A program made the position numbers and the translations under genes. A stretch of 64,000 bases of DNA from Sternotherus odoratus (Eukaryota > Chordata > Testudines > Kinosternidae), in NCBI GenBank assembly GCA_032164245.1, contig JAVMKO010000021.1:11600285-11664284 (forward strand), read 5' to 3'. Below the pieces are notes generated by a model. That model made no database searches. It was not told where the DNA came from and was given only the letters and a program-made list of their open reading frames with translations. Positions 44,736 to 54,503 of this stretch are shown piece by piece (the first letter of the stretch is position 1; each line of letters starts with the position of its first letter).

Positions 44736-45221
44736 TGTTTTCAGCAGCTCCTAAGGGAATTGGGGTCCAGTTCCCTTGACTCCCTTTGGAAATCCCAAAT
44801 GAAAGTGTTTAACAAGTGAAGCAAAGTGCTTAAAATTTTTGCATAGGCAAAAGGATCACAGTTTGCCTCACCAGGTTTTCCTGTACAGTAGGTGCTCTGT
44901 GTGTACCAGTGGATCTGCCTGCCACAGTGTGTTTTACCAGCTAATCAATTTAATCTAATTCTTATTGAGTTCAATCAAATTGCCTTAAATTCGCTGTAGG
45001 AGACAAAGCTCATGCGCGGATCCATGGCACATGCTTGAATTAAGGCTGCCACCTTGAGAAATGGTTATGCTAGGAGGAAAGACTTATTTTTCCAAAATAC
45101 ATTGCAAAATGGATTTCTGGGACTTATTGCCACAGGATTTCATTGAAACAAGACTTCCCACACAGTGCATTGTTGCACAAACAAGTATGCTATGGGTTAT
45201 ATCCTCCCTGTTCCCCTTCTG
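44736..45221. other. Unique non-coding stretch
   Basis: Nothing recognised; 44930-45010 is AT-rich with TAAT cores. Confidence 0.35.
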
Positions 45222-45304
45222 AATGATCCAGGATGGGCAATTTTCTGAGAGAGCAGGAGATGGACCATTGGTCTGTTATGATAGGGCAGTTCCTTTGTTC
45301 CTTC
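45222..45304 (+). mobile_element. CR1 LINE 3' end fragment
   Basis: GAGATGGACCATTGGTCTGT, TATGATAGGGCAGTTCCTTT and GTTCCTTCC correspond to the CR1 3' terminus (CTAGATGGACC.TTGGTCTGA...TTCTTATGTTC). Confidence 0.55.
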
Positions 45305-45475
45305 CTCAGAACCGGTTTAACCAAGTTAGGACAATAGCACTGAATTTCCCTTTAAAATGAAAAATAAAGATAGTGAACTCTAGAGCCTATATAATCGAAT
45401 ATTGTACATTACAGGCATTGGGTTGACCGCTGCCACAGGACACAAACCAATGGAGAATTTGGACTGTAAGATATA
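45305..45475. other. Short unique spacer
   Basis: Nothing recognised. Confidence 0.35.
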
Positions 45476-45765
45476 TTTAGGCCAATATTTTCAGTTGATA
45501 TTTTCAAAGCTGCCTAGGGGGTTCCCATTAAAGTGAATTGGCAATTTGTGTCCAAATCCCATAGGCATCGTTGAAAATCTCAGCTTAGGTGCAAAAATAG
45601 AGGCACATCCATCCTCATTAAGGCACTTAAATCAGTAGCTTGATGTTCTACTAGGCACTGATGACCCTTCAACTCCTGTTGACTTTACCCAGTAGGGAAA
45701 TCAGGCCACTTATGTGGCAAACTGTTGATCTGGATGCCTAAAATTTGAAAATGTCAGGCTTATAT
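45476..45765. mobile_element. Fold-back element, decayed
   Basis: Left part CAGTTGATATTTTCAAAGCT and GCCTAGGGGGTTCCCATTAA; right part GGATGCCTAAAATTTGAAAA and TGTCAGGC. Internal stretches (TTAAGGCACTTAAATCAGTA, TACTAGGCACTGATGACCC) are of the same GGCACCTA type as 39246-39400. Confidence 0.45.
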
Positions 45766-46941
45766 TTTCTGTTCTGCACTGAATTCTATTCAAGGACGGG
45801 CCTGGGAAAGGTGTTGGAAATGGTCAGCCTGGCTTCCCCCTCAGCATAGCCTTGTCTAGATGCCTGGAGTCTTAAAAATGAATGTCAAGCCCCTCAGCTG
45901 AGATGGGATTGTGCCAAATATTGGGGGTGTGGCACCTCCAAATTCAGGAGCAGGGAGTTCCGGGGTTTTGGTCTGGCTCCTTTTCTACACATAGGGAGAC
46001 AGGCTGCCAATCACTTTTGCTGCTGGTTCAGGGGCCCTCAACTGTTTAAAATGGAAAAGAACGCCAGGAAGGCATGCACAAGGAGGAGGTTCCCTGTGCT
46101 CAAAATGGAAATTTTGGTCTGCTCAGCTTCCCAGCCTAGCCTGAGCCTCCTCTGGTGAACCAGTACTAAAGATCCCAAGTCCCCTCTGGTCCCTGGAGCT
46201 GGCTATTTTGTGCAGAAGTCACGTGAGGAGGAATAAAAAGCTGAGATTTTCAAGTCAACCAGCAATTTATAAAAGCCTTGCTCTGTTCAGTTCCTTTCTC
46301 TTGGTCTGCTGGTCTACCCTGCCCACCCTGCCTCCCCCCCATACTGCTGGCTCTAAGCCAGCTCTGATTTTTCCTTCTAATCCTTTCTGTCTCTTCTCCA
46401 GACTCATACGATTCTCTTGTGCCTTTTCTTTCGGGCTGATTTTTCTCTTCCCACGGCCTTGTGCTACCAACACTGCTCCTGTTGCTCCTCCTCTTCCAGC
46501 CGTGTGGAGAGCCACATCCCTGCCTCCTTCTTAGGGGGTTGGAAACTTTTCTGAAGTGTTTTCCCATGCGCTATTCAAAGAAAAGAAGCTTGTTTCAAAG
46601 GACAAAGTGTGTGTAATGTTTCACTCTCATGGATAACGCTCCCAGGGAGAAAGGAGTGGGGTGATCTAAAAGTAAAGCACTTCTTGTATCTTATGTTTCC
46701 TACATACCATAGTGATATAAGTGGGATGGGGAGGTATCTTCCATAGTAAGATGATTAGGTGCAGGATAAATAGGTAGCTAGACAGGTAGGTAGATAGAAG
46801 AGTAGGTGGTTAGGTAGCTAGGTGTGGATTGCCATGGACTCGCAGGGGTGAAAAAAAGGAAGGCCTGTTATTTATCAGGCTGCACGTGGCAATAGACTAT
46901 ATGGTAAGGGATGCAAGGAGAGTATGGGTCACAATGTGAAC
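45766..46941. other. Mostly unique stretch
   Basis: A pyrimidine-rich part (46280-46530) gives overlapping frames on both strands of 80-108 codons without domains. A degenerate TAGG/TAGA simple repeat lies at 46765-46825. Confidence 0.4.
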
Positions 46942-47559
46942 TGTAGACACACACACACAACTAAAATTAATCAATTTAAAGCTTTATTGGGGATAATTAC
47001 AAGGGGTAAGGGAGCAGCATTTGATTAACTAATAGACTTAATAAAACTTAAAATACACAACTAAAATACCTACTATCAATACTTATAAACAAAGATGCAG
47101 CATTTAGTAATAACTGATACATACAAATACAAACCAATGCATAACGACCGGCAAACGTAGAAGCTCGTAGAAGCTCTGTTTGAAAACACACAAGCAGAGA
47201 GAGACTTCGAAGTGATCAAGCTCGGTTACGGGGGGTACAGGACAGGATACACAGGATTCGGTTTTCTTTCTTCTCTCTCTGTCTGCACATGGCAGACAGG
47301 GCCATAAGTACAAACTATGACATCACAGAAGTGTCATAGGGGAGGGGGCCCAAAACCTGTTTGTGTTCGTTTCCGATTGGCACAAGCAATGTTTACACCA
47401 AGTAGGGGAGCAGGTGCCTCAAAGTCTGGCTTCGCCCCCAAAGGTGAGGGTATGCACATTGTTTTAGAATGGGCGCAAAACTGAATGACGACAGAAGAGG
47501 TCAGGGCAAAAACTGGTACGGACAAGTTTTACAGGATGCAGACAGGAAGTGATCTGAAC
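46942..47559 (-). mobile_element. Candidate LTR or retroposon on the minus strand
   Basis: The reverse strand reads from a promoter-like part with TGATGTCAT (near 47319) to CCAATAAAGCTTTAAATTG (46973-46991), a typical polyadenylation-signal context. Composition differs from the flanks and the segment is bounded by degenerate TAGG simple repeats. TGAAC occurs at both edges (46937-46941, 47555-47559), a possible 5-bp target duplication, but TG/CA ends do not fit cleanly. No retroviral coding sequence adjoins it. The 3' end of a minus-strand transcript is an alternative. Confidence 0.3.
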
Positions 47560-47577
47560 ACTAGGTAGGCAGGTAGA

Positions 47578-47630
47578 TGTTTATTGTTGTATTGCAACAG
47601 CATCTAGAAGCCCCAGTCACAGACCAGGTA
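47578..47630 (-). mobile_element. SINE/L2 tail fragment
   Basis: TGTTTATTGTTGTATTGCAA, CAGCATCTAGAAGCCCCAGT, CACAGACCAGG. Tail in reverse complement. Confidence 0.6.
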
Positions 47631-47760
47631 GGAGAGAGAGAGAGGCAGGCAGGTAGGTAGATAGAAAGATAGTAGGTAGGCAGAGAGATAGGAACGAAGG
47701 CAGGTGAGTATAGAGGAAGGCAAGCAGTACATAGACAAGTAGGTAGTAGGTACATCGATA
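47631..47760. repeat. Degenerate GGTA/GATA/GGCA simple repeat
   Basis: Irregular AGGTAGGTAGATAG, GGCAGGCAGGT and AGAGAGAGAG units. It accounts for the apparent minus-strand frame at 47561-47755. Confidence 0.75.
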
Positions 47761-48419
47761 AATCAACTGGTTTCAGTTTACGTCCCCTTTGCTAAGGTTC
47801 GCTCCAGTGTAAAAACCCCTCTTTAGTGACTGACTGCTATTAGGTGCTCACTACAGCTCCTGACTCCATCACAGAAAACCGATTTTGTCACTTCCCAGAT
47901 GTTGGCAGTGCTCTCCAGCTGTGAAAGCTGGAAGATGGAATTGTGCATCACTCTCTCTCGTGCACTTCAAACACTGGCTCAGGCAGGGGTCCCTTTTTCT
48001 GTCTTGCAAAGTTGTTTTATTTTATTTTTTTGCTTGTTGGCCACAGAAGAACCTGACAAGCAAAGCCCAATAAATATATTCCAGAGACCAAGAGGGAGCT
48101 GAAAATTTCATTGATGACATTATTGGAAAGCAAAGAAAACCACTACCCAGCAAATTTAGGGATGATGAAAACTACAAGCAAGGAGCTCCTGGGACTAAGA
48201 GAAAAATGGGACACTTATCAAGGATCCCAGGATAATATTGCTGTCAGCAAGGTCAAGTATTGTACAACAATTTGATCTAAAGGAAGGCTGTGAACCAAAT
48301 CAGCCTGAGATTGAGTGAGTCATGGAAACTTGGAAGCCTTGAAAACAATGAGGAGCTGGAGAGATTGCAAGCAAGGACAGGGAGGGGACTGTGCAAAAAA
48401 AAAAATCTCCTGAAATCTT
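47761..48419. other. Unrecognised stretch
   Basis: The part 48060-48290 is open in one plus-strand frame for about 70 codons from a non-ATG context, too short and featureless to call. No repeat or RNA is recognised. Confidence 0.35.
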
Positions 48420-48800
48420 CATACTTAGGCACCTGATGTTATGTACTTAATGGTGCTTATTTTCAGAGGTGCTGACATCTGCCGCTCCTACTGAGTTCAA
48501 CAGGCGCTGCAGATGCTCAGCAAGTGAAAGGAGCCGGATTTCCTGAGCTACCATCGGCTTCAACAAGAACACAGGAATTGCAAGATTGAACCACACCAGG
48601 GGCCCTTTTCTCCAGTCTCCAAAAAGGATCAGTATCAGCTGCTTTGAAGGAGGGCACAAGGAACTGCAGCATGGATCAGGAGGGGAGTCGTGGCCTCTTG
48701 GCACTTCTCAAAGGCAGGGCATTTTGATTCAGGTGTCTCAATATGGCTCTCGGTACTCAGCTTTTGGAGCACAAGTTTGAAAATGTTGGCCAAAATTCAG
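48420..48800. mobile_element. Fold-back element split by a CR1-like insertion
   Basis: The left part holds ACTTAGGCACCTGATG, TTATTTTCAGAGGTGCTGAC and GGCGCTGCAGATGCTCAGCA. The right part holds GATTCAGGTGTCTCAATATG and TTGAAAATGTTGGCC. Between them 48565-48680 (ACCAGGGGCCCTTTTCTCCA, AGTATCAGCTGCTTTGAAGG) looks like a CR1-type 3' fragment. Confidence 0.45.
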
Positions 48801-48904
48801 ACCAGTTCTTCCAATGCCCAAAGGCCCCATTGTGGGATGTGATTGAATTACAATGTCTATGGCTATCTAGCGGTCTATCTACTATGCCACCAACCCCTCC
48901 AGTC

Positions 48905-48980
48905 TAAGAGGCTGATCCAAAGCATATTGAAATCAATGGAAAACCTGCCATTAACTTCAGTAGGCCTGGGATCAAAGGCT
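48905..48980. mobile_element. Small palindromic repeat
   Basis: CTGATCCAAAGCATATTGAA pairs imperfectly with CTTCAGTAGGCCTGGGATCA around AATGGAAAACCTGCCATTAA. Related relics: 29782-29848 and 63888-63945. Confidence 0.6.
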
Positions 48981-49084
48981 CTAGAAATAGAGGAGTAGAA
49001 CACATCTCCAAAGGGGTGAAGTGTTGGAGGGCCCCTTGCAGGTAGTCATCGACAGCCTTCCTCGGCTGTGTCTACCATCACTGA

Positions 49085-49340
49085 TGAATAGAGCTGAGAG
49101 AGTCGAAAACATGCTGTTTCAATGGTGTTATTTTAAAAGACTTTTTGTTTCAAATTTTACTTGACTTGAATTTGAAAAGGTTAAAAAATTCAAAAGAAGC
49201 CAACGGTTTTGTTAAAAAATGGATTGACATTTTCAGTTCCCTGAAAAATTTGGGGAAAAATTTTTCAGGTGAACCTCAATCAAATGTTTGGCTGGATTTT
49301 TTTGGTTAAGCCGGGGAAGTGAAAAATCTGTTATTCCCAT
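49085..49340. mobile_element. T/A-rich dispersed repeat (copy 4)
   Basis: GAAAACATGCTGTTTCAATG, GACTTTTTGTTTCAAATTTT, CCCTGAAAAATTTGGGGAAA. Confidence 0.45.
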
Positions 49341-49954
49341 AACTACTGGTGAACTACTGGGGACCCCTGGATAGAAAAGGATTTCACGCAGTGGCAATGT
49401 GTGTGGGAGGGCGGCCATTGGGAAAGGACTTATTTAATTTTCAGCTTCCAGTCACTCCTGGAAATACAAATGGGTTTTCGAGCTCTTTCAAGTGCCCTTG
49501 TTTTTCTAGGGCCACCTTGGAACCTAAACTAGTTAGGAAATATTATCGAAGGGCTACAGCATCATTGTAAAGTGTGATTATCTAAGTTTTGGGGGCAAGG
49601 TTAATTAGCAAAAACTGAATTGATTCTTCAAAGGAGGACTTTTCATTATTTTTAAACAAGGGAAGCGTCTCCCAGAGATCGGCGTAATCACAGTTGCACC
49701 TACTGGGGGATTATGAAAATAATTGTACCTTGCTAATCTCCGTTAAAGCGTGAGAGGCTCAAAATAACTAAAGGGGATGACTCACAATAGCTACAGCCTC
49801 TAGGTAGATTTACTGGACTGTGTGTAGAACCATGTGAGCACATGTAACAATCTGCCCTCCCCCTTCACCTCCCAACATATACAGGGATTTGACACGGCCT
49901 CAGCGCCACTGAATTCTATGGGCCACATGCCGAAGTGGTGTAAGATCCTATGAA
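49341..49954. promoter_or_regulatory. Unique stretch with candidate conserved element
   Basis: The part 49560-49800 is non-repetitive and rich in ATTA/TAAT (GGTTAATTAGCAAAAACTG, GGGATTATGAAAATAATTG, GGCGTAATCACAG). It is a candidate cis-regulatory block by texture alone. Confidence 0.25.
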
Positions 49955-50160
49955 AGTCGCAGGCATGATGCAGTGGATAAAGCACTTATGTGGCAACCAG
50001 GAGACCTGCGTTCTAGTGCTAACTAACGTGACCTTGGGCAAGTCATTTCACTGTCTGCGCCTGTCTTGTTTTTCTAGGTTGCAAACTCATATGTATGTAG
50101 AGCACCCAGCACAAAGGGACCCCATCATGGTGGAAGACTCTAAATACAACTAGTAATAAT
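49955..50160 (+). mobile_element. MIR-like SINE
   Basis: The head is GCAGTGGATAAAGCACTTAT, CAACCAGGAGACCTGCGTTC. The core is GTGACCTTGGGCAAGTCATT. The tail is GTAGAGCACCCAGCACAAAG and ends in CAACTAGTAATAAT. Confidence 0.75.
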
Positions 50161-50341
50161 AGATCTCTGGGACAAATTAAGCTGTGACTTAGGGCGTATA
50201 TGAGGTGGGAAACTGATGAGAGCGGGAAAGAAGTGTAATGATATCTGTGGTTTGGGGCAGCTACGCCACACAGGTGAACAAGAATTGGAGGCCCAATTAG
50301 CCCGTCTTGCTGCACCTGGAGTCGGTGTCAGGCTTGATTTG

Positions 50342-50364
50342 TTATTAGACCCAGCTGAGGAGGA
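50342..50364 (+). repeat. Unclassified dispersed repeat, copy A
   Basis: These 23 bases starting TTATTAGACCCAGCTGAGG are identical to 54481-54503. Similarity beyond that is weak by eye (purine-rich GGAAAGG/GAGAG texture in both). Confidence 0.6.
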
Positions 50365-50537
50365 GGTAGGTCTTATTAAAAGATGGAGGTGAAAGCTACA
50401 GAGAAGGTCCAGGAAAGGGAGGAGGGGCAGTACCTTCGGTTTCAGAAGGGCCTGAGGAATGCAGACTGAAGAAGTCTACAGGGATGGAATTAATCTCTGT
50501 GGTGGGCCCTGGAAAGGCAGCATCAAAAGAAGGGGCT

Positions 50538-50600
50538 GAGAGGAGTTAGGAAGAAGCCAGAGAGGGAGAGGAGGGAGAGGAGTTAGGAAGAAGCCAGAGG
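50538..50600. repeat. 37-bp-period tandem duplication
   Basis: GAGAGGAGTTAGGAAGAAGC begins at 50538 and again at 50575, identical for at least 25 bp. Confidence 0.85.
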
Positions 50601-51469
50601 CCTGGGACCAGAAGAGAGCTGGTTTAAGCACAGGCTACAGAGAAGTAGCACCAGGGGTTCAGAGATAGGAAGTAGGCAAGGAAAACAGCAGCCCCTCTGA
50701 AGGAGCAGACCTGGGCTTCACCCTGGGCACCTGGGCTGGTCATCGGGGTGGAGGGGCGGCCTGGATACCTCTGCCAGCCTCAAAGCAAAGAACACCTCAA
50801 ATTGGACCCGGCAGAATCCAGGATAGTGACTCTTCAGAGGTGAATCCTTGGATGCACTGACTGGAGTGGGCTCCTGGTTCCATGTTGGGACTGGTAAAAA
50901 TAAGGACTCTGGCAAACAGGGTGAGGTACTGTAGCAAACACCAAAGTCCAGTCCACGTGGTCCAGCAGCCTGGGATAAGCTGGGGCCTTGTTCATTAAGC
51001 TTGCAATCTCTCCCCCAGCCTGAGATAAGCCTCTGTGCAACATGCAGCTGCTTCATCTAGGCTGCTTTACAAGTGGATCAATGAGGAAGTGTCAAACGAT
51101 AATGTCAGATCAGAAAGTACCCTGCTCTTACACCTGGAAGAAAGGCTCCCTTGGTGGAGCCAAAGGGCCTAGAACAAAGTGTGTCTCTATATTGGTCAAT
51201 AGCTCACTCGATCATTTTTAACGGGGTTTTGATTTTATCTAATTACTGTTATTTTGTTGGGCTAGGGCTATTTTACAGAGGGAAATGACTATAATTGTCA
51301 CTACTGGCTTCTGAAAGAATGACCTTTCTGTGCAGAGTAAAAATGCCAAGAATGGTTTTGAACTGTGGGTCGTACACTGTTATCAAGTAAATATCTTCAA
51401 GCTTTTCCCCCATCCCAACAGGTCTATTTGATTAGCAGGCGAATGTCTCTTCTGGTATCCTCAGGGACA

Positions 51470-51645
51470 GTGGTCCGGGCTCTGGCCTAGTACTTGGAAA
51501 AACCAGGTTCTGTTCTTGGCTCTGTGTGACCTGGGCAATTGACTGTCGCTGTCTCTCTCGTCCCTCCCAACTGTCTCTTGTTGTATGTGCACTCAGCGCC
51601 TCAGACAATGAGGCTGTGATTACAGTAGGGAGCTCTAAATGATGT
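51470..51645 (+). mobile_element. MIR-like SINE, diverged
   Basis: AACCAGGTTCTGTTCTTGGC, TCTGTGTGACCTGGGCAATT, then a tail remnant TGTGCACTCAGCGCCTCAGA and TACAGTAGGGAGCTC. Confidence 0.5.
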
Positions 51646-51786
51646 TCTTTTGACAAGAACAATCATCATGATGATGGTGGACGGTATTTCAGTGATTAGT
51701 TGGATTTGATCTTCAAAGCCACACAGATCTCTTGCTTAGCAAGGCTGGTGCCGTGCTGGAAGGGGTTAGGGTGGACTAGTAGATTC

Positions 51787-51878
51787 TGTAAAGAAAGTGA
51801 GGAATACTTGTAGCACCTTAGAGACTAACTAGTTTATTTCAGCATAAGCTTTCGTGAGCTTTCGTCGGATGCTCATGT
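51787..51878 (-). mobile_element. Fold-back retroposon copy
   Basis: GTAAAGAAAGTGAGGAATAC, TTGTAGCACCTTAGAGACTA, ACTAGTTTATTTCAGCATAA, GCTTTCGTGAGCTTTCG. Same family as 29403-29569 and 53083-53257; it stops at the CGGATGC end seen in 4070-4159. Target duplication not identified. Confidence 0.65.
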
Positions 51879-51934
51879 TTGCTACATGAGAACGGAGTGC
51901 TTGGCACTACCCTTTCATTTGAGGGAGAAAGCAC

Positions 51935-52075
51935 AGTCCGGTGTTCAGCATTCGGGGATGGAAGTCAGGACTCCCGAATTTCTTTCTCTGCCCTGCCACT
52001 GTTTCATTATGTGGCTTTGGTCAGTCTCCCCAGGCCTCAGTTTCCCCATTTGTCAATTTTACAGCAAAGGGGGAG
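51935..52075 (+). mobile_element. MIR-like SINE
   Basis: GAAGTCAGGACTCCCGAATT, TTCTCTGCCCTGCCACTG, GGCCTCAGTTTCCCCATTTG. It faces the minus-strand copy at 52290-52400. Confidence 0.65.
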
Positions 52076-52289
52076 GAGGGGCTGCAGGGCGTATGTTGGG
52101 TGGAGAGATGAGGGATTTCCCATCTAGGGAGCTCCACTTGCAGCCTGGAGTTTTACACCATAGGAGCATCACAACAGAACCACCGTGTGGCTCAGGAGTG
52201 AGCCCACGAATAAATGTTCACTGTCATGTTCCATTCAGATTTTTCCCCCTGACTATGGTATCTGAGCAACACCCTGGTGAGATAGAGCA
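52076..52289. other. Spacer between two inverted SINEs
   Basis: Nothing recognised. Confidence 0.35.
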
Positions 52290-52400
52290 GTGGCTGTGGC
52301 AGAGGGGTTAAGTGACTTGCCCAAGACCATGCAGGATAGCCGCAGTCAGAGCCTGGATAGGAACAGGCTAGGTCTGGCTCCTCGGCCTGTGGGTAGATCA
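52290..52400 (-). mobile_element. MIR-like SINE fragment
   Basis: GGGGTTAAGTGACTTGCCCA, AGACCATGCAGGATAGCC, and a head remnant. Confidence 0.65.
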
Positions 52401-53082
52401 CAACACCCCATAGTCTAACATGCTCCTGCACACCCATTCATCTGCTTGCCATCCTGTCCTCCGCTCAGGCAATGTGCAGAGCAGCCTGCCTCTGCTCTCG
52501 CGGCCGAGATGTTCCTGCCAGGCTGAAGAGTGACTAGTGTGACGATTCGTTTGATCCCTTTGCAGACTGCAGGCACATACGCTTGGCATTCGCTTGCGCT
52601 GGTAGGCTGGAAAATAGCAATGTCCTCAGGGGAAATGAGAGACTCCCTTGTGGATACCTTCCTCCCGTCTCCTGGCAGTTTCTCTACACTCCTCGCGACT
52701 TTCATTCGGCTACCCTTGAGCTCCAGAGAGAAAGATAAAACGGTCCTAATCCAGTGGTGTTGTTTTTTCTTTCGAAGTTCTGTCTCCTTCTCTCTCTCCC
52801 GTTGTCTATATCTATCCGTATGTCAGTATCTGCATCCTCTCGTTATATCAATAACTATAGAATCTCCCTCTGTTTCAGTACAGTGGTTGGTATAAAGATG
52901 ATGCAGATATACACACATGGCTAGATATAGACAATATTGTATATGTGACACCTGGCGGTTTGGGCACATCTTTTCCATCTCCCAGGCTGATACCTCTTCT
53001 CTGCCTCCATCTGCCTAATCCATTCCCTCGCCAACTTCCATTCTCACCAGGCTTTTTGGTTCCACAGACTCTCAGAAGAGCC
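52401..53082. other. Unique non-coding stretch
   Basis: Nothing recognised. The 121-codon frame at 52530-52895 ends in low-complexity pyrimidine sequence and has no domain. Confidence 0.4.
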
Positions 53083-53257
53083 CCTGTCTAAGGAAACGAG
53101 AAATACTTGTAGCACCTTAGAGACTAACTAGTTGAGCTATAGCCCACGAAAGCTTATGCTGAAATAAACTAGGTAGTCTCTAAGGTGCTACAAGTATTCC
53201 TCGCTTTCTTTACGGATACAGACTAACACGGCTGCTATTCTTGAACCTGTCAAAGGA
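53083..53257 (+). mobile_element. Fold-back retroposon with 12-bp target-site duplication
   Basis: CCTGTCTAAGGA (53083-53094) and CCTGTCAAAGGA (53246-53257) flank about 151 bp. The insert is itself an inverted repeat: ATACTTGTAGCACCTTAGAG near the left pairs with TCTCTAAGGTGCTACAAGTA near the centre-right, followed by TTTACGGATACAGACTAACA and CGGCTGCTATTCTTGAA. Confidence 0.8.
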
Positions 53258-54480
53258 GGGAGGCGGTGACCTCAGTCCATGTCATCACACCTGCCACTGG
53301 AACTGAAATTAAGGACCAGCTCTGTGTTGGTGCTTTTAGTAGGTCGTCCAAGGATTGAGGGTGCCACCGTCACCGGCTCTGAGCTCTAGAGTGAGTCCTT
53401 CCAGGTGATGTTTGGAGGCAGGTTGCCCAGGTGCATAATACTGATCTAGATCTCATTACTGACACCCCGTAATAAGGGTGTAGCTGCAGAGTGTACAGAA
53501 TGGAAGGGGGGGTTCCAAGGAAATCAGGATCAGTTCATGAATTCTTCCCTTATCAAAAGGGCTACATTCTTGGTGACTATAGAGCCTCACTCATCTTTGA
53601 CTGGTGTAAATCAGGAGTAACTTGGCTGAAGTCAGTGATTCTACATCTTTCCAGTTCTCAAGGCCTTGATTCTCCATCACCTACTATTTCCAGCTGTAGA
53701 GCCAGGGAAGCAGAACAACCGTATGTGCAGCCGGAGCTGCTGGAGGCATTAGAAAATCCCCCACGTCGGGCTGGACTGATCTCTCGGGCTTCTTGTTTAA
53801 TGTTTCATTAAGCGGTGCAGTAAGCATGGATTGGGGGAAGGAGGAGGCAGAAGAGAAGGTTAATCTATCCTTTAGCCTTGTTGTTCCCTCCTCCCGATCG
53901 CACAGAGCAGGGATCATGTCCCCTTTGAAGTGCAGAGCTCTTCCTTCTCTCTCCACCGAGTGGCCTTCCCTTTTCTAATCCTCTCAGGGTCAGTCAAGCC
54001 ACTTGCCTGCAAAGCCCTGCTAGAATATCTGACACTCTGGAGCCACCAACATCTTTATTTTGTGGCGCGCCGGCTCTGCGACAGGTAAGATTTAGTAAGT
54101 GCTTTCTGTTTAAAGGAGGATTCTCCCAAGTGCTCTAAAATCTCTGTGTTTATTCCGAGTGTCTTGACGTTTGCTGTGCCTTGTGAGGGTGCTGGGTAGT
54201 GTCTGTTGAGCCAGGGGTTCCCAAGAGGCAGCCCCTCCCAAAACCAGCATTTGGACCATTTTGGGGTGCACACCTGAGTCTCAAACTGTGGCTTCGCTTG
54301 TCCCCCAAATATCTCAGCCCCTTGAGATTTCTCTCGGTCGGTGCTTGGAGCCCTTTGACCCTTTGGGGAGGTGATATTGAAAGTGGTATTAAAGGAGGAG
54401 TTTGGCTATTCAGGAGGCATAGGATCGGTTCATGAATTCCACTCCATTCTCTTGCAGCCAGTGCAGACAGGTGTTTGGGG
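53258..54480. other. Mostly unique stretch with a fold-back relic
   Basis: The part 53555-53690 (GACTGGTGTAAATCAGGAGT, AGTCAGTGATTCTACATC) resembles the palindromic family at 32850-32940. No exon recognised. Confidence 0.35.
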
Positions 54481-54503
54481 TTATTAGACCCAGCTGAGGA
54501 GGA
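54481..54503 (+). repeat. Unclassified dispersed repeat, copy B
   Basis: Identical for 23 bases to 50342-50364; the flanking sequence to about 54960 is purine-rich and may belong to the same family (see findings). Confidence 0.6.

Larger units (their letters stand above)
50161..51469. other. Mostly unique stretch, purine-rich in the middle
   Basis: A 37-bp-period duplication lies at 50538-50600. A 23-bp segment (50342-50364) is identical to 54481-54503, which suggests an unclassified repeat family. The remainder is unrecognised; the 112-codon minus-strand frame has no domain. Confidence 0.4.

Noticed and set aside
46250..46567. Basic 105-codon minus-strand frame rich in R, K and G
   Set aside because: Purine-rich complement of a pyrimidine tract; overlapping frame at 46267-46515 equally open and no domain.
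51886..52311. 141-codon open frame
   Set aside because: Crosses the SINE at 51935-52075.
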